Of a DNA stretch of 64,000 nt, positions 41,215 to 52,083 are shown piece by piece; position 1 is the stretch's first letter; each line of letters starts with the position of its first letter. Where the stretch lies: positions 70,562,015 through 70,626,014 of the forward strand of contig CM024756.1 of NCBI GenBank assembly GCA_014218235.1, written 5' to 3'. The stretch is from Colocasia esculenta. Taxonomy: Eukaryota > Streptophyta > Magnoliopsida > Alismatales > Araceae. The notes under the pieces are model-generated. The model was not told the DNA's origin and did no database searches. It saw only the letters and a list, made by a program, of their open reading frames with translations. The position numbers and the translations under genes were made by a program.

Positions 41215-42629
41215 ATGGACACTTCTTCTACAGGGGGTCCGTCTTCTTCCCCAAGAGTTAGCTGTGTAGCTGCTATTGTTCCTTCTTCCTCTGGCCTTGA
41301 CAAGGATCGGGTGGTGAGGAAGGGGAGATCTTCTTCGTCAATGAGATGGAGGTCTCGTTCGAGAGGTCCTGTCGAGGTGTCTTCTGCACCAAGAACTTGG
41401 GTGAGTCTCTTTTCAGCACCGGCCTCAAGTGAGAGTTCTCATGCATTATCATTTATTCCTGAAACAGTTGTTTCGGAGAATAAGAAAATTGTAGTTCGTG
41501 ACATGGAAGACATTGAAGAGCTGCATGGTGCATGGGATCGCACCATTGTCGGGTATGTAGTCGATCTCAAGACTTCTTTCATGGCTCTTTCATCCTTTAT
41601 TAAAAGTCATTGGGGAGTTGTGGGTTTCGACTTGCACCTCTTAGAGAATGGCTTCTTTCTATGCAAAATGGATAATGAAGAAGACGTTACCCATATTTTG
41701 GAGGGTTTTTGGGGTATCCGTGGGCATCCTATGATCCTTAGGCGTTGGGAGAAATGGGTGCAGATGGAGCTCGAGAGTCTAAAGAATATTCCTGTGTGGG
41801 TCTCCATTCACAGCCTACCTATTCACCTCTGGTCCAAAAAGTTCATCTCCAAGCTTTGCAGTACCATTGGATAACCTCTCTTCATGGATAGGCTAACTGC
41901 GGAAAGAAGGGGATTATCCTATGCTCGAGCTTGTGTGATGGTCTCTTCAGAGGTCGAATTGCTGGATTCAATCAGTTACAAGGACCTTGATGGATCACAG
42001 CATGATCTTCACATTTCTTACTCATGGAAGCCAAGGCGATGTGGACGTTGTGGGTTGTTCGGTCACCTCCATGGCCAATGCCAATCTCGTCCTCACTCCA
42101 ATCCGAAATCCACCCACTAGGTCTACAGAAGGAAGGTGAGGTGCTCTAATCCGAAGAAGTTAAGGAAGATGGGGAGATTGCGCAAGGATTAGAAGGAAAT
42201 CAGCTAGCTAAGGAAGATACTCTTCCCACAAAGAAAGATGCATGGAAGGCAGGGAATATTGATCCAGTTAACAAAGAAAGAGGCGTGGATATTGTTGATT
42301 GTGATATTTTGAAAGTAAGGAATGTTCCTCATATTCAAGGGCAAGGCGATGGAGAAAATAGTCATAACCACTTGGAAAGGACAGAGGTATCTACGCACAC
42401 TCCACCTACACTTGACAAATCGATGGTCCCTACTCTAAGGCATGAAGCGCAAGGCAGAAAGTCTTCTAAGGAAGGTGAGAATCTTGCTATTCCTTCTCCA
42501 GATAGTATGACAGAAGCTAATAGAAAGTTTACTGCTCTAAGTGCGGTTGATGAGATGGATAAAAGGAAGAAAATGGGGCAAGTGGTGGCTGCTCATGGGT
42601 ATGCGTCCAAACAAAAATTCAAGGAATAG
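41215..42629 (+). pseudogene. LINE-C ORF1 (DUF4283 and zinc knuckle)
   Basis: The likely start is the ATG at 41215 (MDTSSTGGPSSSPRV). After a Ser/Arg-rich N-terminus comes the DUF4283-like domain: RTIVGYVVDLKTSFMALSSF, GFDLHLLENGFFLCKMDNEE, ILEGFWGIRGHPMILRRWEK and WVSIHSLPIHLWSKKF. A stop at 41874 precedes MDRLTAERRGLSYARACVMV and the CCHC knuckle CGRCGLFGHLHGQC. The tail, in several frames, ends KFTALSAVDEMDKRKKMGQ at 42629. ORF1 binds LINE RNA in this family. Three or more breaks are present. Confidence 0.85.
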
Positions 42630-42671
42630 AAAATGGGGATGCACTTGCATCCTAATCGGAATTAAGTTCTT

Positions 42672-43705
42672 ATGAAGATTATCAGCTGGAATGTTAGGGG
42701 TTTAAATAAAGTGGCTAAGCATATGGAGCTGAGAAAGTTTATAAAGAACCATAATTGTGATATTGTGATCCTTCTGGAAACAAAAACCAACGCTGCTAAT
42801 GTGATATGTGCAAGAACCAAATCTGGGCTGACGCTTCTTTTGCTCACAATAGTCATAGCACTAATGGTCGAATATGGGTGCTTTGGAATCCTAATATCTA
42901 CTCCTTCACTGTTACTCATTCATCTAGCCAAATAATCCATCTGTCTGGGAAGCATGAGACTTTGAATAAGGAGCTTCATATTTCTGCAATTTATGCTTCT
43001 AACCTCCATCTTAATTGGCTTTCTCTTTGGGATTCTATCATTAATATCTCCAATACCATTGGTGCAATTCCTTGGATTGCCACTGGGGATTTTAATTGCA
43101 TCAGATACGCCTATGAGACGGTGGCTGGTAATCTTGTGCCTTCTCATATGCTGGAATCTTTTAACAATATGATTACTAAGGCTAGCCTTATGGATATGAA
43201 GTCTACGGGAAATGTTCTGTCTTGGACTAATTGTTCAACTGGAGATAGGCGTATTGCTGCTAGGCTTGATCGTACTCTTATAAATGACAAATGGTTATCA
43301 AGTTTCCCAGAGGGATTTGTTCACTATGGGTCAACTTATTTCTCTGATCATACGATGCTTCTTGTCCACACTTTGAAATTGCTCAACAATGGGTTCAAGC
43401 CGTTCAAATTCTTTTCGATGTGGATGAAACATCCTGGATTCATGGATATTGTCAGGAATGCATGGTCTTCTGATTATGATGGATCTCCCACCTATATTCT
43501 GTGTAAAAAGCTGAAAGAAGTCAAAGAAGCTTTGAGGAAATGGAATAGAGAGGAATTTGGGGATGTGAATGATAGAATCAAAAGATATAGAGATTCTCTT
43601 TCTCATATTCAGAATAGTCTTCAGAATAACCCTATGGATAGTCAGCTGATTGCCCAAGAACTGAGCATCAAAATGGAATACCAAAAAGCTCTGGATATGG
43701 AATAA
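42672..43705 (+). pseudogene. LINE-C ORF2 endonuclease
   Basis: The ATG at 42672 reads MKIISWNVRGLNKVAKHMEL, with VILLETKTNA (active-site Glu). A frameshift near 42805 moves to a frame open to 43705 with NGRIWVLWNPNIYSF, ATGDFNCIRYAYETV near 43085, RRIAARLDRTLINDK and TYFSDHTMLLV (Asp-His). KPFKFFSMWMKHPGF and SPTYILCKKLKEVKE follow. Except for the frameshift the whole APE-type fold is present. A stop after KALDME ends the frame. Confidence 0.88.
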
Positions 43706-45400
43706 GAATTCTATAAGAAAAAATCCAAGCAGCAATGGCTTTCCCTTGGGGACAGCAATACTAAGTTCTTTCATGCATCTTTCAAAGCCAGAAAGTCCAT
43801 CAACACAATCTCTAGGTGCATAGACTCTGAGGGGAATAATATTGTGGATATGGATATGGTTAATCAGTATTCAGTGAATTGTTTTTCTTCTCTTTTGAAT
43901 CAACCTTGTGCTGATTGGAACCATGTGACTATTGAGCCTCAGAATAAGCTTCATGATTCTGATATTCATTCTCTTTGTGCTGACATCATTGCGGAGGAAA
44001 TGAGGGAAGTTGTCATGCATTCTCCAAAAGGCAAGAGTCCGAGTCCAGATGGCTTCCCGGCAGAGTTCTATCAATCTACATGGGATATTGTGGGGGAGCA
44101 AGTTGTGAAGGCGGTCAAGCATTATTTTAATACCTCTAGAATGCTGAAGCAACTTAATTGTACTTTCATTGCCTTAATTTCGAAATCTGAAGGTGCTGAC
44201 TCCTTTGATCAATACAGGCCTATATCTCTTTGTAACTTTGTGTATAAGATCATTTCCAAGATTTTGGCTAACCGGTTGCAATCTGTGCTTCACAAGTTGA
44301 TCAGTCCAAACCAAGCTGCTTTCATTACGGGGAGATCGATTCATGATAATATTCTCATTACCAATGACATAGTCCGTGATATTCACTCTAAGAGCAAAGG
44401 TAACTTATTGTGCTTCAAGGCTGATTTGAAAAAGGCGTTTGATTCTTAAATAGAGAATTCATCTATATATGTTGCAGCAAATGGGGTTTCCGGCCAAGTG
44501 GATTTCTTGGGTTAAAAATTGTATTGAGAATCCATCATACTCTATTCTCTTGAATGGTTCTCCTACTGGATTTTTTCAGGGATCCAATGGGGTAAGACAA
44601 GGGGATCCACTATCCCCTTATATTTTCACTATTGCTATGGAAGGCTTATCTTGCATGATGGAGGAAGCTGTTTTCAAGGGTAATATCAAGGTCCCCTCAG
44701 CAGGTAATATGAAGATTTCCCATGTTGTGTTTGTTGATGACCTCATCATCTTCTTAAAGAATGATCTTAACTCTTCTATTCATCTGAGGAATGTGCTTCA
44801 TGACTTCTCTCTTTGCTCTGGCCTTGCTCTTAACCAGACCAAAAGTAACCTTTACATAGGAGGCAATGTTCAAGCGAGAAGAAATTTTCTGAATATTCTG
44901 GGTGTTGGTGAAGGTTCTCTCCCGGTTCCTTATCTTGGCCTGCCTTTGGTTTCTTCCTCCATCAGGAAAGTGCACTATACTCCCCTTATTGATAAAATCA
45001 AGACTAGGCTGAATGCTTGGAAGAATCGCCTCCTTTCTAAAGCAGGGCGATTAGAGCTTATCAGATCGGTGTTGCAGTCTTACTCTGCCTATTGGTCTTC
45101 AGCATTCATCCTCCCTAGCGGCCTTATATCCCAGATTGAAGGCATTCTTAGAGATTTCTTTTGGAAGGGTTGCTCTGACAAATCGGTGATGACTATAGTC
45201 AAATGGAAATCTATTTGTAGACCCAAGAAGGAGGGCGGATTGGGGATTAGAAATCTGCATGACTGGAATAGAGCAGCTTCGGTGAAGCTTCTTTGAGACA
45301 CATTGCAAAGAAAGGATTCGCTCTGGATTGACTGGATATACAGCAAATATTTAGCCAAACAAAATATTTGGTTAATCAAATGCAAATCCTATTTTTCTAG
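43706..45400 (+). pseudogene. LINE-C ORF2 reverse transcriptase
   Basis: In order: QQWLSLGDSNTKFFHASFKA, SPKGKSPSPDGFPAEFYQST, RPISLCNFVYKIISKILANR, AFITGRSIHDNILITNDIV and ADLKKAFDS (stop at 44449). In another frame come NGVRQGDPLSPYIFTIAMEG, the catalytic VVFVDDLIIFLKND near 44730, PYLGLPLVSSSIRKVHYTPL, AWKNRLLSKAGRLELIRSVL and RPKKEGGLGIRNLHDWNRAA (stop at 45296). FVDD replaces FADD as in LINE-A, so this may be a subfamily trait. Three breaks. Confidence 0.88.
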
Positions 45401-46277
45401 TGCTTGGAAGGGGATGCTCAAGAAAGGGAATGGATGCAAAACCAGATCTCTTACTATATTGCTGATGGGTCCAATATTAGTATGTGGTATGATCCATGGT
45501 TGTTCGGGAAGAGTATTTTTCAAACTTATGGTGATAGTATTCGGCATGATTTAGGGGCTAGCAAGGTTAGCCATTTCATTCATTCCGCTAACTGGAATCT
45601 ACCTCCTCCGACTCCCATGACATGCTCTCAGATTGGCCGTCTATTAATGATACTACGATTCATGGAGGTCATATGGATGCAATATTATGGAAACACAATG
45701 GGGGAAAATTAACAATTTCTTGTGCTTGGATTGAAATCAGAGATAAGAATAATGAAGACATAAAATTTTGTGGATTTGGGGAAAGCCTGGAGCCCAGAAG
45801 TTTAATCTTTGCCTTTGGCAAGCTTCTATGGAGAAGCTTCCAACCCAGGATTACATGAAGCAGAAAGGGATTCAGATGCCTAATCAATGCACGCTTTGCA
45901 AGAATAATGAGGAAAGTAACAATCATATTTTTTTCAAGTGTCATTACAGTAATTGGATCTGGAAGCAAATGATACATAGATTCCACTTTGGAAGACCTCC
46001 GGAAGAGACTCTTGAAAAAGAGTTGAAGGTTTTGATTCAAAATTTTCCTTCTCCAAATGTTGCTTGGATGCTTTCTCAACTTGCACTTAAAGCTATAGTT
46101 TGGTGGATATGGCGTGAAAGATGCTTGAGGATCTTTGAGGGGAAGCAAAAATCGAAAATGCAGTTGCTCATTAGTATTCTCATGGATATTAAAATCTGCA
46201 TAGAGAACACTAAGTACAAGTTGCCTACAAGAAGAGAGAAAGAAATTCTGAAGCGATTCAACATTTCCACTTTGTAA
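45401..46277 (+). pseudogene. LINE-C ORF2 zf-RVT C-terminus
   Basis: MWYDPWLFGKSIFQTYGDSI is in one frame. After a shift comes FNLCLWQASMEKLPTQDYMK, then PNQCTLCKNNEESNNHIFFK with the zinc-site Cys/His pattern, CHYSNWIWKQMIHRF, VWWIWRERCLRIFEGK and the end RREKEILKRFNISTL at 46277. The final 170 residues are open. Confidence 0.87.
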
Positions 46278-46513
46278 TTTGCTTCACTTTTCTAGTTTCG
46301 GTTTAGTTTTGTCATACTCATAGTCCACAACCTGTGTGGTCATGAGTATTCTATTCGGGAAATACTAATGTTGAGGGAGGTGGAGTGAGAACATGCCACC
46401 TCTGTGAGGTGGGGTGCGCTCTCCTGCACTCCATTAGTATGTTCCTTCTATGATCCATTATCCATTTGGTCATAGATCTTGTACATTCTGCCTTTTCTTC
46501 AATACATTATTTT
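46278..46513 (+). other. LINE-C 3' UTR (tail displaced)
   Basis: The 236 bases contain hairpins at 46325-46339 and 46397-46411, with the second extending to a 7-bp stem CCACCTC/GAGGTGG. The terminal TTACTTACC(A)n seen in sister copies is missing here because LINE-D begins. Confidence 0.8.
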
Positions 46514-46690
46514 TTTTTTGGTCGGTCAACCAAGGAAATGAATAAATTAATAAAGGGAAACAAAGTACAAAAGACTATTGAGGATCAAGAACCCAATAGT
46601 CTAGGAAGAAGTAAACGGATGGAGGATGACACCACAAACCGGTGACTAATTCTCATAGCAGATAAGCAATGTGGCACCACAAGTTGGTGA

Positions 46691-47214
46691 CTACAATGGG
46701 TTATTCAATATGATATTGAATCTCTCACAAAGGACTTTTGACCGACCAGATAGAACACGGACGTATGGCTTAGCCTCCATACAGCTCCGAACATCATCAA
46801 TAATGGATAAGGCAGTATGAATAGAAGATGTTTTGATCTCCTCAAAGGTTCTACTACATCTCTCTTTCCAAATCCACCATATGGTAGCTCTGAAAAGAAG
46901 GCGAGCTAAAGAGGTACCAAAACCATCAGTTTTAAAGCTCAATCTCAAAGCATGCATTTCCTCCAAGATGGATTGCCGAGGAGGTCTTCTAATGTTCATA
47001 CGCTGAAGTATCTCCCCCCAAACTGATATGGAGTACGGACACATGAAAAAGATGTGGTCCTCGCATTCCTCGGATGTGCAACAAAGAATACACCTACTAG
47101 GTATTTGAAAACCCTGTTTCCTTAAATTGTTCAGAGTGGGCAACTTATGCATAACAGTCTGCCAGCAAGCGAGAGAAAATCTCTGAACAGTGGGTCCTTT
47201 CAAAACCCAATCGT
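46691..47214 (-). pseudogene. LINE-D ORF2 zf-RVT C-terminus
   Basis: Open frame of 170 residues: RFSLACWQTVMHKLPTLNNL, then PSRCILCCTSEECEDHIFFM and CPYSISVWGEILQRM give the zinc site. WWIWKERCSRTFEEIK and ERFNIILNNPL end the protein. It matches LINE-G at the same place, including MHKLPT-NNLRK. Confidence 0.88.
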
Positions 47215-49283
47215 CCCATCCTACCTTTTAATTTTGCTCACGAAGCAAGTTCCAAGTATTTTAGCACTAAACCTGCCTTGTTGCCAGCCAATTTCATCAG
47301 TTTGATGAGAGGAGTCCTGTGAATCATTGGCCAAATGTCAAACATTTCCATAGAGGTTGGAGGAGGAAGTGTCCACTGACCATTGCTCATGAAGGAGGCA
47401 CAAGTAACATCCGTAGAAAGGCCAAGATGATGCCTTAGACGATCCCCAACTAGCATATAAATATTTTTCCTTGAATCCAAGGATCATAAAAGAAACTAAA
47501 GTTACTGCCCTCTCCCACCTTATAATTGATGTGCTGGAGTGATAAGGTTTCTGCTGTAAACACCAAATCGAGTCCTGCCTCAGATATTTCTGCTGAACCC
47601 AATGGGCCCACAGAGAATTGGATTTCTGAAGGATGTCCCATAAATTCTTAGTAGCACAAGCTAAATTCCAGTCCTTCATCCGCCAGATACCCAAACCGCC
47701 CTCAAATTCGGTCTGCAGATAGCCTTCCAACTGACCATATGAGGAGAGCATTGAGAAGAGTGCCCATGCCAATAGAAGTTGGAAAGAATAGTTTCAATCT
47801 CCTTAAGCACAGCTGTAGGAAGAATGAAGGAGACCGACCAGTAATAGAATAAGATGACAACACCGATTTAATAAGTTCCAATCTACCACCCAGGACAGAA
47901 AACTAGTACGCCAAGATTCAATTCTTCTTTTATCTTGTCAATAATCGGCTGACAGTGAGTTTTTCTTCAAAGAGCAACTAAGAAGAGGTAAACCCAGATA
48001 TGTCATTGGAAGTTTACCTTTAGGCACTTGTAAAACAGATTGGATCTCATTTTTGTTCTTCACTTGGCCTCCCAAGTAAAGTCTGCTCTTATTGGTGTTG
48101 AGTTGAAGACCAGAATAACTATAAAAATCCTCCAGAAGGCGATTGATTGTAATGGCAAAAGTCACATCATCCTTGAAGAAGATAATGAGGTCATCTGCAA
48201 AAACAAAATGAGAGATGGATACAAAACTCGCAGTTGGAACTTCGATGGTTTCTCTTGAACAGCAACTTCAATAAGGCTGGTGAAACCTTCCATCACTATA
48301 GTGAAAAGGTAAGGTGATAACAGGTCTCCTTGACGAATGCCATTGGAACTATTGAAAAAGCCTTCCGGGCTGCCATTAACAAGGACAGAAACCGAGCAGA
48401 CTCCAGACATCAACAAATCCATCCTATCCATGAAGGAGGGAAGTTCATTTCCCCATCATATAGTAGATGAAATCCCAAGAACTGAGTCAAAAGCATTGCC
48501 CAGGTCCGCTTTTAAACAATACGGGTACCTTTTCGCTTAGAATGTAAATCTTTTGCTAAGTCATTAGCAAGGAGAATATTACTTTGAATATTCCTTCCAC
48601 AAATGAAGGTCGTCTGGTGCGGACTGATGATAGAAGGAAGAACAAGTTGCATTCGATTTGCCATCAATTTAGTAATCACCTTATAGATGAAATTGCAAAG
48701 AGAGATGGGACGAAATTGATCAAGATATTTGCATTAGACTGCTTTGGAACCAGAGCAATGAATGTGGAATTAATCTATTTTTCCCAAAAGCCCTTCTGAA
48801 AGAATGAAAGAATGGCATTGGAGACCAGGTCCCCAACAATCTCCCACGTGCTAATGAAGAACTCCACAATAAATCCATCAGGTCCCGGACTCTTATCTCT
48901 AGGCGAACTAAAGAGAACTTGCCAGACATCTTCATGGGTGAAAGGATGCATGAGAGAGGTGATTTCTGCCTCTGAAAGAGAAGCCCGGACGTCAAAAGTT
49001 GGCAACCTCTTATCATGGGGTTTGTTAAGAAGAGAGTGGTAAAAGGATAAAGCATGGGCTGAATATCAGCATCACCATACAGGAGACTACCATCACTGGT
49101 TTTGCAAATCTTGATAGAGTTATGAACTCTGCGTGCCTTGGTGGCAGCATAAAAGTACTTAGTATTTGAATCTCCCAGAGACAACCATTGTTGCTTGGAT
49201 TCTGTATTATGAGGATCGTCAGCTAGAAGGTGTTGAGAATGAATAAGCTCTGTCCGGGCTTCAGAAGTATTGGACTGGACCAC
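47215..49283 (-). pseudogene. LINE-D ORF2 reverse transcriptase
   Basis: QQWLSLGDSNTKYFYAATKA (49283-48720), SPRDKSPGPDGFIVEFFIST, then fragments of fingers and palm in changing frames. NGSPEGFFNSSNGIRQGDLL and SPYLFTIVMEGFTSLI are at 48431-48162, the FADD box near 48190 (FADDLIIFFKDD across a frame change), LQLNTNKSRLYLGGQVKNKN and TYLGLPLLSCSLKKNS (48165-47938). The thumb and linker follow (WRMKDWNLACATKNLWDILQ). Five or more breaks. Confidence 0.85.
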
Positions 49284-50170
49284 GCCAAATACCTATTTAT
49301 TCCAATCCCGCAAAGCACTCTTCACAAATTTGAGCTTTTGACAAACTTGGAATAAGGGAGAGCCACTAACATGATTGTTCCAAGCGCCATACACACAGAC
49401 TGAAAAGTATGGTGTGAAGTCCACATATTAAAAAATTTGATAGGTCAAGTTTGGAGGCCCAGCATCCCTCACTAGTTTTCACCAAGAGCAAGTAGTGATC
49501 AGAGACAGTCATATTTTTATAAGAAAGGATCCCATCTTCATACTAATTAGTCAATGAGTATTAACCATGACAGGATCTAAGCGTGCAGAAATACGTTGGG
49601 TTCCACCTTTTCTGTTACACCACGAAAGAGAATTCCCATATGTGGCAAGTCAAGCAGCTTCGCATTATCTAGAAAGGCGTAAAAATCAGCCAAATGGCTA
49701 GGAAGAATAGAACGGCCTCCTTTCTTTTCATCAGGGTATCGAACAGTATTTAGATCACCCAGAATAACCCAAGGTTGAGAGATAGAGTGAGAAAATTGTA
49801 GGAAATCGCTTCGTAACTTCTCCTCTCACCAACGAGGTTAGAACCATAAACAGCCGTTAGGATGAAATCTCATTGGAGTTCTTCTTGGTGCATTGAATGT
49901 GAATATATGGGAGCTCTCAGCAAGAAGAGTTAAGGAAAACAAGTCTTGATTCCAAAAAATCCACACTCTTCCCCTCCAAGAGCTGCTGTAATTGTGGAAG
50001 GCACTAAATTGAGGGCATAAGTAATTCTTCACCTTGTCAAAGTTAGGTTCTCTAATCTTCGTCTAACAAAGAACAACAATATCACATTTATAATCCATCA
50101 GTTCCTTCTTAACAGCCAACATCTTAGACTTACTATTCATACCCCTCACATTCCAGGATATAATATGCAT
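49284..50170 (-). pseudogene. LINE-D ORF2 endonuclease
   Basis: The ATG at 50170 reads MHIISWNVRGMNSKSKMLAV, followed by CDIVVLC, a stop where the E of LLET is expected, then TKIREPNFDKVKNYLCPQ and RGRVWIFWNQDLFSLTLLAE. PWVILGDLNTVRYPDEKKGG is near 49760. Later parts are strongly decayed. ORF1 ends 54 bases upstream (50224), the usual tight ORF1-ORF2 spacing of plant LINEs here. Confidence 0.83.
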
Positions 50171-50223
50171 GATTAATGTTTTTGGTATCATCCTTGGCCG
50201 TACCTTAGAACGGCCTAACTTGC

Positions 50224-51910
50224 TCACTCAGTCCACGTCCTTAAGCTTTGAAGTATCAAAGAGGTGTCCAAGCTTAAGGGAGAATCTGATGAAGAAACGA
50301 GGTTAAGAGAGTAAGTACAGGAGGTACCTTTAGAGTTGGACACCATTTCTGGAACACTAGCCTTATTTGCCCGATCTCCTGAAGATTCTGGATTTATGCT
50401 AATTTCATCAGCCACCGAGGAGACAATTCCCACTAGCTTTCCGTTATCAGATTTGGAAAACTTGCACTGATTAGCGACAATAGGTTCCGGATTTATACTA
50501 ACAGCAAGAGAGCTGTCATCCACCATGGGCCCCAAAACCATGTCACCAGAAGAATCAAAGTTGTAGAGAACAATAGAAGGAGGTCCCAGATTTACACCAA
50601 GAGGAGAAGTATTGCCTCTAGCCACCGTGGGACCCAAGAAAGAGCATTAACAATATCTTCAGAATCTGCAAGAGAGATATTCGTCCCATTTTCCATTAGA
50701 GAATTATTGCCTTTATCAGAAATACTACCCTCCAAAAGAACCGGTTTTACGCAAACAACAATGGTTGCACTAGAATTCAAAATGTTGCTATTAGCCACCG
50801 AGTTGCCAGAAGTGACAACCTCCACCAGACCCTGATCTGCTCCACACGAAGTGACCATCGTTATAGACTCTTCAATAAAAGCCATGGAAGAGGCTTCATC
50901 ACGAAGAATATCAAACTGGTTTGCTAAGGCAACAGAGGGAGCAGAAACTGCAGTTTGAGGTCGCCATTCACGCCTAGTTAGACGAACAGGAGCATCCTCA
51001 ACTCGATCAGACATTAAGGAACAAGGTTCGTCTGGATGACCAAAGGATGAGCATATAGAACAAGCCTTCGGGTTCCACTCATAATCCACCAGAACATCTT
51101 CAGAATCACAAGAATCATGCAACACTATGATCTCTGATGGGAATGAGAACTCAGAAGAAATAAGAACACAAATCCGAGCAGCAGTGCTCTTGTCCATGAA
51201 GAGAGGCTTTCCAAGAACACTGCCCAACTTACTCAGAGAAGTATGAGACCATAGATGAAGAGGAAGATTTGGAAAAGAAACCCACAAAGGTATAGATGAA
51301 AGCATAGCCTTCTCCATCCTCACATCACGGTTCCAGCGTTGAAGAATGAAAGGATGACCGCGAATATGCCAAAACTCTTCAAGAACCATCTGCATGGCTT
51401 CCTCTAAAGCAAAAACACACACAAAGAAACCACCCAGTCGCAGATGAATATCATAGTTACCTTGGGCTTCCATTGTTTATCAATGAAATCTTGAGAGGAG
51501 TATATGTTGTCTTGATCCCCACGATGTAGCCCCCAACAGCGAAACTCCACACGCTTGCAAGCTCTTGCGAGTCTTGAGAACAGAAGGAAGCAGCAGGCCG
51601 ATCCCCATGCCGATAGGCTCGATGAAGTCAAGACGTAGACCGTGCCAGGCAAGATGAAGCTCCTTCGAAGAGTTCATTCCAGGCCTTCTTAGAAGAAGAG
51701 ACTGAGTGCATAGGAACTCTAGAAAGAGACCTACCACGAGAACGCCCGCGAGAAACGTGGAGGATGGTGGGCAGGAACACCTTGTGAGAATCCATGTCCA
51801 TGGACTAGATCACTCGTGGCATTCACGGTAACACCTTTGGAGATCGAAACCCCTCCCGAGGAAGAAAGAGGTCGTTCTCCTGGTGCAACCCCCACACTAG
51901 AATCCCCCAT
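50224..51910 (-). pseudogene. LINE-D ORF1 (DUF4283 and zinc knuckle)
   Basis: The likely start is the ATG at 51910 (MGDSSVGVAPGERPLSSSGG). Frames change two or three times before the DUF4283-like domain, which is open from 51473: YDIHLRLGGFFVCVFALEEA, VLEEFWHIRGHPFILQRWNR and WVSFPNLPLHLWSHTSLSKL. The knuckle CSICSSFGHPDEPC and RREWRPQTAVSAPSVALANQ follow, then a long Ser/Asn-rich tail to the stop at 50224. The main domain and knuckle are in one open frame of 293 residues. It would bind LINE RNA. Confidence 0.87.
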
Positions 51911-52083
51911 CTGACGGACTGGAACAACCACCGTCACCAGAGCGGGAGGACCCTGACGGAGGGAGGCTCCGCCAGGGGAGGTCCACCCACCACCGGGAAG
52001 GTGGGGGTGAGCCCAAGACCCCTCAAACCCTGCGCAAATCCCAGAGCTTCTCTCTCTAGAAAACTAGTACGCAAGTCAGAGTG

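Larger units (their letters stand above)
40997..46513 (+). mobile_element. LINE-C, near full length (type-1 tail)
   Basis: This plus-strand LINE of about 5.5 kb lies in the Copia-3 5' LTR. It has a 5' UTR, ORF1, ORF2 and 3' UTR. Its 5' leader (TAGAGAGAGAAGCTCTGGG) also begins LINE-D, which supports a natural 5' end. The 3' UTR stops at CTTCAATACATTA (46513), where LINE-D starts. The A8 run at 52084-52091, directly before the LTR resumes, is probably the rest of its tail. Hairpins are CCACA/TGTGG (46325-46339) and CACCTC/GAGGTG (46397-46411). Confidence 0.9.
46514..52083 (-). mobile_element. LINE-D, near full length (type-2 tail)
   Basis: This minus-strand LINE of about 5.6 kb lies tail-to-tail with LINE-C. 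On minus it begins around 52083 with a leader containing TCTAGAGAGAGAAGCTCTGG, has ORF1 and ORF2, and ends CCTTGGTTGACCGACC plus ten A. The flanks (LINE-C 3' UTR on the left, A8 and LTR on the right) show that it landed in or next to the LINE-C tail. Hairpins are CACC/GGTG at 46630-46644 and CACCA/TGGTG at 46675-46689. It is closest to LINE-G. Confidence 0.9.
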
